From NCBI GenBank assembly GCA_016195565.1, contig JACPZK010000010.1, positions 1 to 64,000 on the forward strand: 64,000 nt of DNA, read 5' to 3'. Both the position numbers and the translations under genes were made by a program. Source of the DNA: Nitrospirota bacterium (GTDB lineage Bacteria > Nitrospirota > Thermodesulfovibrionia > Thermodesulfovibrionales > UBA1546). Shown piece after piece: positions 9,894 to 18,663 of the stretch; the first letter of the stretch is position 1, and the number at the start of each line of letters is the position of its first letter. The notes below the pieces were generated by a model. It saw only the letters and a program-made list of their open reading frames with translations. It ran no database searches and was not told the origin of the DNA.

Positions 9894-10340
9894 TCATTCC
9901 TCGCCAATTGCCTCCAGATCAGCAATATCTTTTTTTCTTCCAATAGCGCGTTTATTTTGAATGAACTGTTCCCGTCCTATATAGTGCACCGCTATGCCCC
10001 CATAAGTTCCCGTAACACGACTTGCAAATGCTTCTTCCCATGATATTCCTGTAAGCGATGTCACAATGTCTATTCGAACCGGCGCAACGCCAAGCTGGAC
10101 TACCCTGCCATGAATTGTGAAATCCTCAACAGTCAGCCCAAGAGAACCAAAACCAAATTTTTCAAGCGCAGAGAGAATGTTTTTAGCGTTCTCTGGATCG
10201 GAGCGGACAAAAATATCTATGTCTCCTGTATATCGCGGGGCACCATAATATGCAAGAGCATGTGCGCCGACTATTATGTAATCAACTTTGTGGGTGTTGA
10301 ATAACGCGAGCAGATCTCTGAAATCTTGCTGAGCTTCCAT
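9894..10340 (-). CDS. Nucleotidyltransferase-fold protein (DUF6036-like)
   Basis: The 148-residue protein carries the minimal nucleotidyltransferase signature: IIVGAHALAYYGAPRYTGDIDIFV. Gly and the Asp-X-Asp metal ligands are followed later by a third acidic position in VRIDIVTSLTG. Such proteins are often mobile or toxin-antitoxin-linked. The gene overlaps the end of the small upstream gene by 59 bases, so the two are expressed together. Substrate and role are unknown; AMPylating toxin or antitoxin activity is possible but not shown. Confidence 0.75.
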   Translation of the reverse strand: MEAQQDFRDLLALFNTHKVDYIIVGAHALAYYGAPRYTGDIDIFVRSDPENAKNILSALEKFGFGSLGLTVEDFTIHGRVVQLGVAPVRIDIVTSLTGISWEEAFASRVTGTYGGIAVHYIGREQFIQNKRAIGRKKDIADLEAIGEE

Positions 10341-10470
10341 TGTGTTGTCTCCTCAACTGCTCAAGAGCAGCGACACGTTCATCGGGTTTTCTGGACAACC
10401 AGTAAGCAAGGTTCTCTTTTATCTCTGAGAAATCTTTCAGGTTTTCCCTTCGCACAACCTTCTCTATCAT
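10282..10470 (-). CDS. Small protein paired with the nucleotidyltransferase
   Basis: The 62-residue protein (MIEKVVRRENLKDFSEIKEN..., then LSRKPDERVAALEQLRRQ) has no catalytic motif I recognise. The C-terminal part is basic and Gln/Arg-rich (RFQRSARVIQHPQS). It lies upstream of, and overlaps by 59 bases, the nucleotidyltransferase gene. That layout is common for this pair and suggests a partner or antitoxin role. The function is inferred only from context. Confidence 0.65.
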   Translation of the reverse strand: MIEKVVRRENLKDFSEIKENLAYWLSRKPDERVAALEQLRRQHNGSSARFQRSARVIQHPQS

Positions 10471-10498
10471 GTTAATATTATAACAATTCCCCCCATAA

Positions 10499-10672
10499 AA
10501 AGCCTTTCATTTATCTTCAGCAGAAAAATATAAAGACATTCCCATGGACTTTGCCGATGCTACGCTTGTGGTTCTGGCTGAGGAGATCGATGAAGATTTC
10601 ACGCTTGATATGAGGGGCTTTCAGGCATACCGGATTCATGAAAGAAAATCATTTAAGATTTGGCCAAGATAA
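10499..10672 (+). pseudogene. 3' remnant of a PIN-domain toxin gene
   Basis: Read in the frame of the ATG at 10544, the sequence gives EKYKDIPMDFADATLVVLAEE..., then FTLDMRGFQAYRIH and a stop. This is the C-terminal third of VapC-type PIN nucleases, including the DFAD acidic motif and the FTLD strand. A stop codon at 10496-10498 closes the frame upstream and the N-terminal acidic residues are absent, so this is a decayed fragment. It lies next to other toxin-type and cassette genes. Confidence 0.7.
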
Positions 10673-10747
10673 TACCTCCCAAAATTTCTACTTTTATGGT
10701 ATATTGCTTACATCATGGCAATAAATAAGAAATTCGTATAATCATCG

Positions 10748-11170
10748 TTATGTGTTAAAGAATGTTTGATAATTCAATAATCAAAAAAACTGGACAAATG
10801 TGGAAGCTTAATTTAGCTTTCATGCTAACAATTCTCGGAGTTGCTTCATTATTTTATGGCGTCAATATCGCAGATGCGCAACCTGATTCTTTGGCTGTAT
10901 CTTTAGTGCTATGCGGCATAATTGTTGCATTTGCCAGTTTAATATTTGGGATTGTATCAATCCGCTGTCCGAATTGCAAGACACTATGGTTATGGCAAGG
11001 AATTAGCGGTAAAAGTTCAAATCAATGGTTAATTTGGCTACTATCGCGAACTGAATGTCCAAAATGCAAAAAATAATTTATAATCACATAACCTATCCAT
11101 CAACCCGACGCGGAATAAACGCCGTTTGGTTTTGTTCCGGGGTGGTTGCTCCAGCGGGTCAGCCGAATCG
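10748..11170 (+). mobile_element. Putative solitary integron gene cassette
   Basis: The left edge reads GTTATGTG (10747-10754). After one short gene, CACATAAC (11085-11092) appears, the exact reverse complement. It is followed by a hairpin-forming region and then CGTTAAGC (GTTAAGC at 11170-11176, matching GTTRRRY). In an integron cassette, the outer recombination box of attC pairs with the cassette's own 5' end, which is what is seen. No integrase is present in the window, so this would be a cassette at a secondary site or a relic. Confidence 0.5.
10762..11076 (+). CDS. Small membrane protein with C-terminal zinc-ribbon cysteines
   Basis: The 104-residue protein has two predicted membrane helices (about residues 17-34 and 44-67) followed by CPNCKTLWLW and a terminal CPKCKK. 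The paired Cys-X-X-Cys motifs would form a small zinc ribbon on the cytoplasmic side. I do not recognise the family. It starts 14 bases inside the putative cassette boundary and almost fills the cassette, which is normal for cassette genes. No strong ribosome site is seen. Confidence 0.7.
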   Translation: MFDNSIIKKTGQMWKLNLAFMLTILGVASLFYGVNIADAQPDSLAVSLVLCGIIVAFASLIFGIVSIRCPNCKTLWLWQGISGKSSNQWLIWLLSRTECPKCKK

Positions 11171-11177
11171 TTAAGCC
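11085..11177 (+). other. attC-like recombination site
   Basis: The outer box is CACATAAC, then an inner box with ACCCG (11103-11107) that can pair with CGGGT (11155-11159), and finally GTTAAGC. The central part can fold further (AAAC-GCC-GTTT). Order and spacing fit an attC site. The mismatched stem arms make it a candidate only. Confidence 0.45.
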
Positions 11178-11253
11178 TCCGAAGGGAATAAAATTCTTAT
11201 CCTGCTTTTCCTAAAAGCTCAAAGAATCTTTCTCAGGCTTACTATGTTTCCCC

Positions 11254-13638
11254 TCACCACACCCTGAAAAGTCTTTGTATATTCTTTATCTCTCCTGCAA
11301 GGCTTTCTGTCTTTGAAAATCTATAGTCTCTGTGCGTTTTAACTTCAAGCCTGCCGTCCTTCTCTGTTATTTTTACAGCGCCGCTCATGTCCGTGCGGTA
11401 TATTTTTGCGCCTTCAAGCATTTCAAGCGTTTCCCGATGCGGATGTCCATAGGCATTATCCCTTCCCACGCTTATTACTGCAATCTCAGGAGATGCCGCA
11501 TCATAGAATGGTTTATACGCTGATGTCCTGCCGCCGTGATGCGGGACTTTAACAACATCACTCTTAAGCCATTTGCCAAGATGGATTATATCCTCTTGTG
11601 CTTCATCTTCAATATCTCCTGTGAATAAAAATGATTTCTTCCTTCCGCCTGAGGCAGATTCTATCTTTAATACCAGTGAACTGTTATTCCCTCCGTTATC
11701 GCTGTCTCCTCTCATGGCGTAAAATTCTTTATACGGATGAAGCGCATATATCTTATATCCATTACCTTCAATCACATCGCCCCTCTCAAGCATCCTGCGA
11801 ACTATACCCGTGCTGTTTCCCTCCGGATAAATAATGCGTCCGCTGTCCCACATCTCTTTAACCTTAAACCGTGCCGTCAGATAATCTGTTCCTCCCGCAT
11901 GGTCAGAATCTGCATGTGAGAGAACAAGGGCGTCTATGCTTTTCATACCGAGATATTTCAAAAATGCAGAAACTTCGCGGCCGCTTCTTCCTGTATCCAT
12001 CACAACAACTTTTTTATCGGGGAGTTCTATTACTGCTCCGTCTCCCTGCCCGACATCAAGATACGTTATTCCCATTTCGCCGCCTCTTAAAAAGATATGC
12101 GCCGACACATAGGCTATCATCAGGAGAAAAGTGATTACAGGGACCAGTTTCTTCTTGCTTACGAAAAAATAAAAAACAAATCCTACATAAAAGATTATTA
12201 CTGCAAACACGGGGAATGCAGGAATCTTTATATCTGAAAACTGGAATTCCGCCATAAATCTCACGGAATAGACAGTAATGTCAGTTACTGTTTTTACCAG
12301 AGAGCCGAACATATAATGTCCTGTAAAAAGAAACATGAAAGACGATATCAGCGACAGAGGCAAGAGCAGAAAACCTATCAGCGGCGTGATTAAGAGATTG
12401 GACAGCGGAGATATAATGGAAAAATAATGAAAGTGATATGCAACCAGAGGCGCTGTTCCAAGAGAGGCTGCAAGCGTAAGTAGAAGGGAAGCCCGAAGAG
12501 CAGTAGCGCAGTAGAGCAGCAGCGCAGTAGTTTTTGAGATTTGTTGTCCTGCTGCTGTGCTGTTTTGTTGCTCCTCTGCTCTGCCCATCTCTATTGAAAA
12601 CCCGATAAAAAGCACTGCAAGGAATGAGAGCTGAAAAGAAAGGCTGAACAGAGACTCGGGATTCCACAAGACAATCACAAAAGCGGCAAACAAGAGCGAG
12701 TTAAGCCAGAATCTTTTTCTGCCTATCAAAAGCCCGATGAGAAACAGGCTTATCATTATAAAAGACCTAACTGCAGGAATGCTCCACCCTGAGAGAGCAA
12801 GATATGCAAGCATGAACGGAAGGCTCAGAGCCGCCGCCCCCTGAGACGGCGTGAAGTAGAGTGTAATCCTCTGGAGCAAACTGTATGGCAGAAATTTTAT
12901 TACAAACCTGAATAAACCGAACAGGAGAACAGAGAAGATTCCGAAATGCGTGCCTGAAATGCTTAAAATATGCGCAAGCCCTGTTGAGCTAAAGGCGTCT
13001 TTCAATCCGTCGCTCATATTGCCTCTCTGCCCTGTGGTTATGGCAGAAACAAGTGCGCCTGAATCAGCGCTGAAGTTCTCTGTAACATATCTGTTAAGTT
13101 TCGCCCTTGCATCTTCAAACACTGCCCATACGCTTTTTTTGCCGCCCCTTAAGTCTTTAACTTCAATAAGGTTTGCATAGAGATTGTTGTTTTCGGTCCT
13201 TCCGGGATTGAACTTTCTATTGTCTTTGCCTATCTTGACTGCTATATTGTATCGCTCTCCTGCTATAAACTCATAATCGGAAAAAATAAAAATATCTTTT
13301 TCCTCAATCTCTTTTAATGCCTTTCCTGTTTCCTCATCTGCTGCCGAGCTTACATGAAACTCCTGAATAAATTTTCCTGTAGATGCCGCAACCGCATCTG
13401 AACTGAACTCCCCTGATACGATTATTTCTTTTCCCCTGATATTAGAAAAATCAGCCTCAGGCGCATATCTGAAAAAGGCATATAAAACTCCGAAAACAAG
13501 GACAGGGATTAACAGGTATCTTTTCTTAAAAATCAGGCCGGCAAGAAACAGAAAAAATATGATACTGCTTGTGAAGGGGAAATAATGAAATGAATAAAAC
13601 AGGATAACGCCGGCAAGAAATGAGATGAAAAATGCCAT
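11254..13638 (-). CDS. comEC: ComEC/Rec2 DNA-uptake channel protein
   Basis: The 794-residue protein joins an N-terminal DUF4131-type region, the multi-helix Competence membrane domain (motif LAHILSISGTHFGI) and a C-terminal metallo-beta-lactamase domain (YLDVGQGDGAVIELPDKK, LSHADSDHAGG, KVPHHGGRTSA). ComEC carries single-stranded DNA across the inner membrane. An insertion around residues 350-381 (EEQQNSTAAGQQISKTTALL region), in a loop between membrane helices, is encoded by a CAGTAGCGCAG-type repeat and keeps the frame. The gene follows glmM by 16 bases and may be co-transcribed with it. Confidence 0.93.
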   Translation of the reverse strand: MAFFISFLAGVILFYSFHYFPFTSSIIFFLFLAGLIFKKRYLLIPVLVFGVLYAFFRYAPEADFSNIRGKEIIVSGEFSSDAVAASTGKFIQEFHVSSAADEETGKALKEIEEKDIFIFSDYEFIAGERYNIAVKIGKDNRKFNPGRTENNNLYANLIEVKDLRGGKKSVWAVFEDARAKLNRYVTENFSADSGALVSAITTGQRGNMSDGLKDAFSSTGLAHILSISGTHFGIFSVLLFGLFRFVIKFLPYSLLQRITLYFTPSQGAAALSLPFMLAYLALSGWSIPAVRSFIMISLFLIGLLIGRKRFWLNSLLFAAFVIVLWNPESLFSLSFQLSFLAVLFIGFSIEMGRAEEQQNSTAAGQQISKTTALLLYCATALRASLLLTLAASLGTAPLVAYHFHYFSIISPLSNLLITPLIGFLLLPLSLISSFMFLFTGHYMFGSLVKTVTDITVYSVRFMAEFQFSDIKIPAFPVFAVIIFYVGFVFYFFVSKKKLVPVITFLLMIAYVSAHIFLRGGEMGITYLDVGQGDGAVIELPDKKVVVMDTGRSGREVSAFLKYLGMKSIDALVLSHADSDHAGGTDYLTARFKVKEMWDSGRIIYPEGNSTGIVRRMLERGDVIEGNGYKIYALHPYKEFYAMRGDSDNGGNNSSLVLKIESASGGRKKSFLFTGDIEDEAQEDIIHLGKWLKSDVVKVPHHGGRTSAYKPFYDAASPEIAVISVGRDNAYGHPHRETLEMLEGAKIYRTDMSGAVKITEKDGRLEVKTHRDYRFSKTESLAGEIKNIQRLFRVW
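12498..12586. repeat. CAGTAGCGCAG-type repeat inserted in frame in comEC
   Basis: The stretch runs from GAGCAGTAGCGCAGTAGAGC to a far arm with TTGCTCCTCTGCTCTGC, as in the intergenic copy at 7978-8073. The two arms can pair. About 30 residues are added to ComEC without a stop or frameshift. Confidence 0.7.
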
Positions 13639-13654
13639 TCTTAATCCATATTAC

Positions 13655-14998
13655 TTATAAATATTCTCTCACAACTTTTGAGATTTCATTCCCCAGCTTC
13701 TCTATCAACCGCCTCTCTTTACCCTCAACCATCACTCTTATCTTCGGCTCTGTGCCTGACGGCCTTACAAGTATCCTGCCGTTGCCGGCGAGTCTCTCCT
13801 CGGCCTTCCTGATTGCCGCCCCTATTTCAGGGATTGATTTAAAGTCCTTTCTCTTTTCTGTCTCAATATTTATGAGAATCTGAGGATACAGCGTTATATC
13901 AGATACAAGTTTGGAGAAAGGCTTGCCTCTTTTCCTCATCAGATAAAGCACATGAAGGGCGGTGATAGGCCCGTCCCCTGTTGTATTGTAATCAGAGAAT
14001 ATTATATGCCCGGACTGTTCTCCGCCAAAGTTATATCCGCCTGCGCGCATCTTCTCGGCAACAAATCTGTCTCCGACCTTGGTCCTTATAAATTTAATCC
14101 CATTCCTTGCAAGATAATGCTCAAGCCCAAGGTTGCTCATAACCGTGGAGACAACTGTATTGCCTTTAAGCCTTCCTTCCCTTTTAAACTCTCTCGCGCA
14201 TATCCCTATAATCTGATCTCCATCAACGATTCTGCCTTTTTCATCACAGAAAATAGTCCTGTCAGCATCGCCGTCATGCGCAATGCCGGCATGAGCCCTG
14301 TGCTGCCTGACAGCCTTCTGAAGCATTTCAGGATAGAGCGCTCCGCAGCCGTCATTAATGTTAACGCCGTCAGGCTTATCATTTATCACTGTAACTTCAG
14401 CGCCGAGTTCACGCAGAACCCACGGTGTTGTTTTATACGCAGCTCCGTTTGCGCAGTCAACAACAACCTTTATCCCTTCAAGCGTCACGCCTTTGGGCAC
14501 AGTTGATTTTATATATTCAATATACCTGCCTGTTGCATCATCAAGCCTGTATGCCTTCCCTATATCAGAACCAGAAGGCCTTTTTGTGCCAAGCCCGTCA
14601 TCCACCACAAGCTCTTCTATGCTCTTTTCTATTTCACCGGGAAGCTTGAACCCGTCAGATGAAAAAAACTTTATTCCGTTATCCTCGTAAGGATTATGCG
14701 ATGCCGATATCACAATCCCTGCGTCAAGCCTCAAAGCCCTTGTAAGAAATGCCACTCCGGGAGTCGGTATAGGCCCCACAAGCGTTACGTTCATCCCCAT
14801 TGAGCAAATTCCGGAGGTAAGGGCGCTTTCTATCATATACCCTGAAAGCCTTGTGTCCTTTCCTATCAGAACCATATTCCTGCCGTGCTTTTTCCTCAGA
14901 ACCTTAGCTGCCGCCATTCCGATCCTGAGCACATTTTCAGGAGTCATGGGATGCTTATTTACCCTGCCTCTTATGCCGTCTGTACCGAATAATTTCAT
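13655..14998 (-). CDS. glmM: Phosphoglucosamine mutase
   Basis: The 447-residue protein converts glucosamine-6-phosphate to glucosamine-1-phosphate for UDP-GlcNAc and cell-wall synthesis. The N-terminus MKLFGTDGIRG, the active-site phospho-serine loop VISASHNPYEDNG, the Mg-binding DGDADR and the phosphate-binding RPSGTEPKIRV are all in place. It lies downstream of cdaA-cdaR, the widely conserved cluster in which GlmM and CdaR modulate the cyclic-di-AMP synthase. Confidence 0.96.
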   Translation of the reverse strand: MKLFGTDGIRGRVNKHPMTPENVLRIGMAAAKVLRKKHGRNMVLIGKDTRLSGYMIESALTSGICSMGMNVTLVGPIPTPGVAFLTRALRLDAGIVISASHNPYEDNGIKFFSSDGFKLPGEIEKSIEELVVDDGLGTKRPSGSDIGKAYRLDDATGRYIEYIKSTVPKGVTLEGIKVVVDCANGAAYKTTPWVLRELGAEVTVINDKPDGVNINDGCGALYPEMLQKAVRQHRAHAGIAHDGDADRTIFCDEKGRIVDGDQIIGICAREFKREGRLKGNTVVSTVMSNLGLEHYLARNGIKFIRTKVGDRFVAEKMRAGGYNFGGEQSGHIIFSDYNTTGDGPITALHVLYLMRKRGKPFSKLVSDITLYPQILINIETEKRKDFKSIPEIGAAIRKAEERLAGNGRILVRPSGTEPKIRVMVEGKERRLIEKLGNEISKVVREYL

Positions 14999-15043
14999 CT
15001 GAAAATACCTCTAACTAATTGATTTGTAAGTTATTTATAATTT

Positions 15044-15113
15044 GTCATTCTCTGGCTTGACCAGAGAATCCAGTTCCTCTTTTCTGGATTCCCCGATTAA
15101 ATCGGGGAATGAC
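15044..15113. repeat. GTCATTC...GAATGAC palindromic repeat
   Basis: The ends GTCATTC and GAATGAC are inverted, with an inner pair GAATCCAG/CTGGATTC around a short loop, and CCCCGATT/ATCGGGG beside it. The same family occurs at 25567-25631. It lies between cdaR and glmM and could form a large RNA hairpin in the operon transcript. Confidence 0.75.
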
Positions 15114-15137
15114 ACTGTTTTTTCACACTTACACTGT

Positions 15138-15779
15138 TCACTTTCTTTTTATAACAACCTTTACGCTGACTTCCTGCATATCAGTCCTTATATTCCTGCC
15201 GGCCATGTCAATGCGCACAGTCTGCGTAAAAGTTTTATCAGCGTCTGAAATATCCACAGGCTCGGTCCTCAGAAATTTTACTTTGCCTGTCTCTGTCCTT
15301 ACTCCCTCAATGGCCAACTCCTTAGGCAAAATTTCCACAGAACTCACAACAAACCCTTCCTTGGGACTGCCGGCCACAATTGCATTTACAGGCACGGTCT
15401 TAATAAGCGTCTCTTCCAGCACAATCCATACAGACGAGGGGGTTATTCCTGTAATGTTAATTGTATGGGGGATTTTAATATCGTCCTTGTTTATATAGTA
15501 TATTCCTCTCCCTTTTTTTGCCTTGCTCAAATCCACATGAACTCTTACATCAGACGGTTTCATATTCCTGAGAATTCTATCCTGTCCTTTCAGGCTCACA
15601 TTTACAGATTTCACTCCCTGCTTAATGCTTTCAAGCCCCTGCGGCATATTTTTGAGTTCCATAGGAATGTCAAGTGATATCTCAGACTGTCCCTTTGAGA
15701 TAACAAAAAACCACAAGATTATCGCCATGATAACCGCAGTAACTTTCAATCCGAAATTCTCAAGCAAGCGCCTTCTCAT
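15138..15779 (-). CDS. cdaR: YbbR-domain regulator of diadenylate cyclase
   Basis: The 213-residue protein has one N-terminal membrane anchor (LKVTAVIMAIILWFFVIS) followed by extracytoplasmic YbbR repeats (segments around LKNMPQGLESIKQGVKSVNV and ELAIEGVRTETGKV). Proteins of this type bind and modulate CdaA. The start overlaps the end of cdaA by 4 bases, so the two are translated together. The protein is shorter than multi-repeat CdaR proteins of Firmicutes, fitting about two repeats. Confidence 0.88.
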   Translation of the reverse strand: MRRRLLENFGLKVTAVIMAIILWFFVISKGQSEISLDIPMELKNMPQGLESIKQGVKSVNVSLKGQDRILRNMKPSDVRVHVDLSKAKKGRGIYYINKDDIKIPHTINITGITPSSVWIVLEETLIKTVPVNAIVAGSPKEGFVVSSVEILPKELAIEGVRTETGKVKFLRTEPVDISDADKTFTQTVRIDMAGRNIRTDMQEVSVKVVIKRK

Positions 15780-16564
15780 TGCGCCGCCTTCTCGTAGAGT
15801 CGAGTCTCCGACTTCTTGGATGTGAACATATCCGTTAATATATCACGGAGCGTCCCCATGTCAATATGGGTTTCGAGTTTTCCGGCAATAGCCATAGAGA
15901 TATTGCCTGTTTCTTCAGAAACTATAATAGCAACCGCATCTGTTTCTTCTGTAAGCCCGAGGCCTGCCCTGTGCCTTGTGCCCATGGCTTTATCAACCTC
16001 GGTGCTGAGCATTATGGGAAGAAAACAACCTGCTGCGATAATCCTGTTGCCTTTTATAATAACCGCTCCGTCGTGTATCGGAGATGAAGGATGAAAGATG
16101 CTGAGAAGTATTTCGCGCGTAACCTTTGCGTCAAGCGCTGTTCCTATCTCAACAAATTCATTCAGGCTTGTTTCACGCTCAATAACAATCAGTGCTCCAA
16201 TCTTTCTGTTTGCAAGGGCCACTGAAGCCTTGACAATTTCTTCCAGAGATTTGAGTTCCTCGGCTGAAGTGAATGACTGCAGAAACGGAGTCTCGCCCAT
16301 ACGCGCAAGCGCCCTTCGTATCTCAGGCTGGAAGAGCACTATAAGCGCTATAACTATCTGCGCCCAGAAGCTCTGGATTATCCAGTCCATCGTATAAAGT
16401 CCTGTATAACCTGAAAGGAGAGAGGCCAGCAGCAGCACTCCGATGCCTATAAGCATCTGAACGGCCTTTGTGCCTTTTATAAACAGAAGCAGACGGTAAA
16501 GCAGAAGGGACACGAGAATAATGTCCAGAATATCCTGCCACCTTAATTGCCTGAATATTTCCAC
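15776..16564 (-). CDS. cdaA: Diadenylate cyclase CdaA (cyclic-di-AMP synthase)
   Basis: The 262-residue protein has three N-terminal membrane helices and a cytoplasmic DAC domain with the DGAVIIKGNRI motif and GTRHRAGLGLTEETDA, the two signatures needed to make cyclic-di-AMP from two ATP. The gene order cdaA-cdaR-glmM is canonical. Cyclic-di-AMP usually controls potassium and osmolyte balance and wall homeostasis. Confidence 0.94.
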   Translation of the reverse strand: MEIFRQLRWQDILDIILVSLLLYRLLLFIKGTKAVQMLIGIGVLLLASLLSGYTGLYTMDWIIQSFWAQIVIALIVLFQPEIRRALARMGETPFLQSFTSAEELKSLEEIVKASVALANRKIGALIVIERETSLNEFVEIGTALDAKVTREILLSIFHPSSPIHDGAVIIKGNRIIAAGCFLPIMLSTEVDKAMGTRHRAGLGLTEETDAVAIIVSEETGNISMAIAGKLETHIDMGTLRDILTDMFTSKKSETRLYEKAAQ

Positions 16565-16565
16565 T

Positions 16566-17045
16566 TCAGACTCTCTTTTTAAGCCAGTCTTTAGGATTTA
16601 TTACATGAAAGTTTCCGTTACCATCCGAATAAACCACCCTTGCAATCCGCGCATTGAGTATTATCCTTTTGCACATCATGCACGGCTCTGAATGGCATTC
16701 ATCAGCGCTATCATCCGCGCCCGATATATAAATGGTTGCGCCTTCAAGTTCATGAACTGCTGCGCGTATTACTGCATTTACCTCTGCGTGAACGCTGTGG
16801 CAGAGTTCGTATCTTTCGCCGTGAGGGATTTGAAGTTCCTTTCTCGTGCATTTTCCAACTTCAAGACAATCCTTCATGCCTGCGGGAGCGCCGTTATACC
16901 CTGTGCTCACGATAATATTGTCTTTCGTAATTACAGCGCCGTATTTGCGCCTGAGGCATGTAGCCCTTGTTGAGACAGCCTTGGCTATGTTTATGAAATA
17001 TTCATCCCAGCCCGGCCTCTTACTCTTCTTTTTGATTTTAGGCAT
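16566..17045 (-). CDS. Deoxycytidylate (dCMP) deaminase family protein
   Basis: The 159-residue zinc-dependent deaminase has HAEVNAV (zinc His and catalytic Glu) and the PCMMC cysteine pair. The AGMKDCLEVGKCTRKELQIP segment is typical of the dCMP deaminase/ComEB subgroup. It would convert dCMP to dUMP for thymidylate synthesis. It ends one base before cdaA begins, so it is the upstream gene of the cdaA cluster. The name ComEB is only a homology label, although comEC does lie downstream in the same run. Confidence 0.9.
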   Translation of the reverse strand: MPKIKKKSKRPGWDEYFINIAKAVSTRATCLRRKYGAVITKDNIIVSTGYNGAPAGMKDCLEVGKCTRKELQIPHGERYELCHSVHAEVNAVIRAAVHELEGATIYISGADDSADECHSEPCMMCKRIILNARIARVVYSDGNGNFHVINPKDWLKKRV

Positions 17046-17098
17046 ATTCTATATTATTAAATTCAGAGTGCAAAATGCAAAGATGGCTATAAAGAATG

Positions 17099-17914
17099 TT
17101 ATTTTCTCGCCCTCAAAAACGCAGCGAAAAAGAGCGCTGTGATTATCAGGACGATTGCGCCGCCAGGCGAGAGGTCAAACTGATATGAAAGATAAAGCCC
17201 TGCTATCGTAGAAAAAAGCGCAACAGCGCATGATATGAGCATCATCGGATAAAAACTTCTTGAAAGCAGTTGTGCAACAGCGCCGGGGATGACAAGAAGG
17301 GCGGAAACAAGGATAATCCCCACAACCTTGATAGAGATAACAATCGCCACTGCCATAGAGAGCAGAAAGAGCGATTTAATCAGACGTGTCGGGATACCGC
17401 TTACAATCGCAAGCTCTTCATTGAATGTCGTAAACAAAAGCTCCTTCATAATCATCATAATCGCAGCAAGGATTACGACCGTCACTGCAATCGTCAGCCA
17501 CATCTCGCTTTCGCTTATTGCGAGTATGCTTCCGAAGAGATAGCCGAAAAGATCTACATTGTAACTTTTTGAAAGGCTTATCAGAACTATGCCGAGAGCC
17601 ATTGAGCTTGAAAAGAATACGCCTATGGCGGTATCTTCCGCCACCCTGCCCTTTGAGCTTATTTTCTCAATTCCGAATGCCACAAAGATGGAATATATCA
17701 TCGCCGTTATGACAGGATTTACTCCCGCAAGAAAACCTATTGCGACTCCTCCGAATGCCGCATGGGAAATGCCTGAGCCGACAAATGCAACCCTTCTCAT
17801 GACAACAAACACAGATATTATCCCTGTGAGAATGCTAACAACAATCCCCGTGATAACCGCCCTCTGCATGAACCCGTATGACAAGATTTCCATTATTTTC
17901 TCAGCCTCTCGCAT
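17099..17914 (-). CDS. znuB: Zinc/manganese ABC transporter permease
   Basis: The 271-residue membrane protein of the ABC-3 family has about eight hydrophobic segments and the conserved SHAAFGGVAIGFLAG motif near the N-terminus. It forms the channel of a metal importer with the ATPase encoded just upstream; the two genes overlap by 22 bases. The histidine-rich binding protein of the same operon points to zinc, though manganese cannot be excluded. Confidence 0.9.
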   Translation of the reverse strand: MREAEKIMEILSYGFMQRAVITGIVVSILTGIISVFVVMRRVAFVGSGISHAAFGGVAIGFLAGVNPVITAMIYSIFVAFGIEKISSKGRVAEDTAIGVFFSSSMALGIVLISLSKSYNVDLFGYLFGSILAISESEMWLTIAVTVVILAAIMMIMKELLFTTFNEELAIVSGIPTRLIKSLFLLSMAVAIVISIKVVGIILVSALLVIPGAVAQLLSRSFYPMMLISCAVALFSTIAGLYLSYQFDLSPGGAIVLIITALFFAAFLRARK

Positions 17915-18663
17915 TTATCGCATAAGTCAGAATGTATCAGTATATCCACATTCTTGCCGTAGAGCCTTTCAAGCACATTTTCGTCAAGCGCGCCAAGAGG
18001 CGCGCCGTGGTAATAGAGAATTTTATTCAAACAGGCAATTTCATCAACATAGGCTGTCACAGCGCCGATATCATGCGACACCATGATAATTGTCAGTCCG
18101 AGTCTCTTCTGAAATCCTTTAAGGAGATGATAAAAATCCTCCTGCCCCACAACATCTATGCCTGTGCTCGGCTCATCAAGTATTAGCATTTTCGGATTGC
18201 TCACAAGCGCCCTTGCAATAGAGATGCGCTGCTGCTCTCCGCCTGACATCTCGCCAAAGGAAAAATTCTCATGCCCCGACATCCCGATAAGCTCTATATA
18301 TTCACGCGCCTTTTCTTTGTCCTTTTTTGAAGGCCATCTGAAAAATCCGAGCCTGCCATATAATCCCATTGTTACAACATCTATCGCCCTTGCAGGGAAA
18401 TTAATATCAAGGTTAAGATGCTGCGGCACATAACCGAAAACTCCTGCTTTCAAACATTCCCCGGAAGATTTACCCAGCACCCTTACATCTCCTGTAGAAT
18501 GCTTAATAAGGCCGAGTATTGACTTCAGAAATGTTGTCTTGCCGCTGCCGTTAGGCCCGACAATGCCGAGGAATTTCCCTTCTTCAAGAGAGAGGTTTAT
18601 ATCCTTCAGTATCTCTTTGCCGCTCAGAACAACAGAAAGGTTTTTTATTTCCAGCGCTTTCAC
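17893..18663 (-). CDS. znuC: Zinc/manganese ABC transporter ATP-binding protein
   Basis: The 256-residue ABC ATPase has Walker A GPNGSGKTT, signature MSGGEQQRISIARAL and Walker B LILDEPSTGID. A C-terminal extension ends HSDLCDKCERLRK, a short Cys/His cluster that may sense metal. It overlaps the binding-protein gene by 4 bases and the permease gene by 22, so the three are one operon. Confidence 0.92.
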   Translation of the reverse strand: MKALEIKNLSVVLSGKEILKDINLSLEEGKFLGIVGPNGSGKTTFLKSILGLIKHSTGDVRVLGKSSGECLKAGVFGYVPQHLNLDINFPARAIDVVTMGLYGRLGFFRWPSKKDKEKAREYIELIGMSGHENFSFGEMSGGEQQRISIARALVSNPKMLILDEPSTGIDVVGQEDFYHLLKGFQKRLGLTIIMVSHDIGAVTAYVDEIACLNKILYYHGAPLGALDENVLERLYGKNVDILIHSDLCDKCERLRK

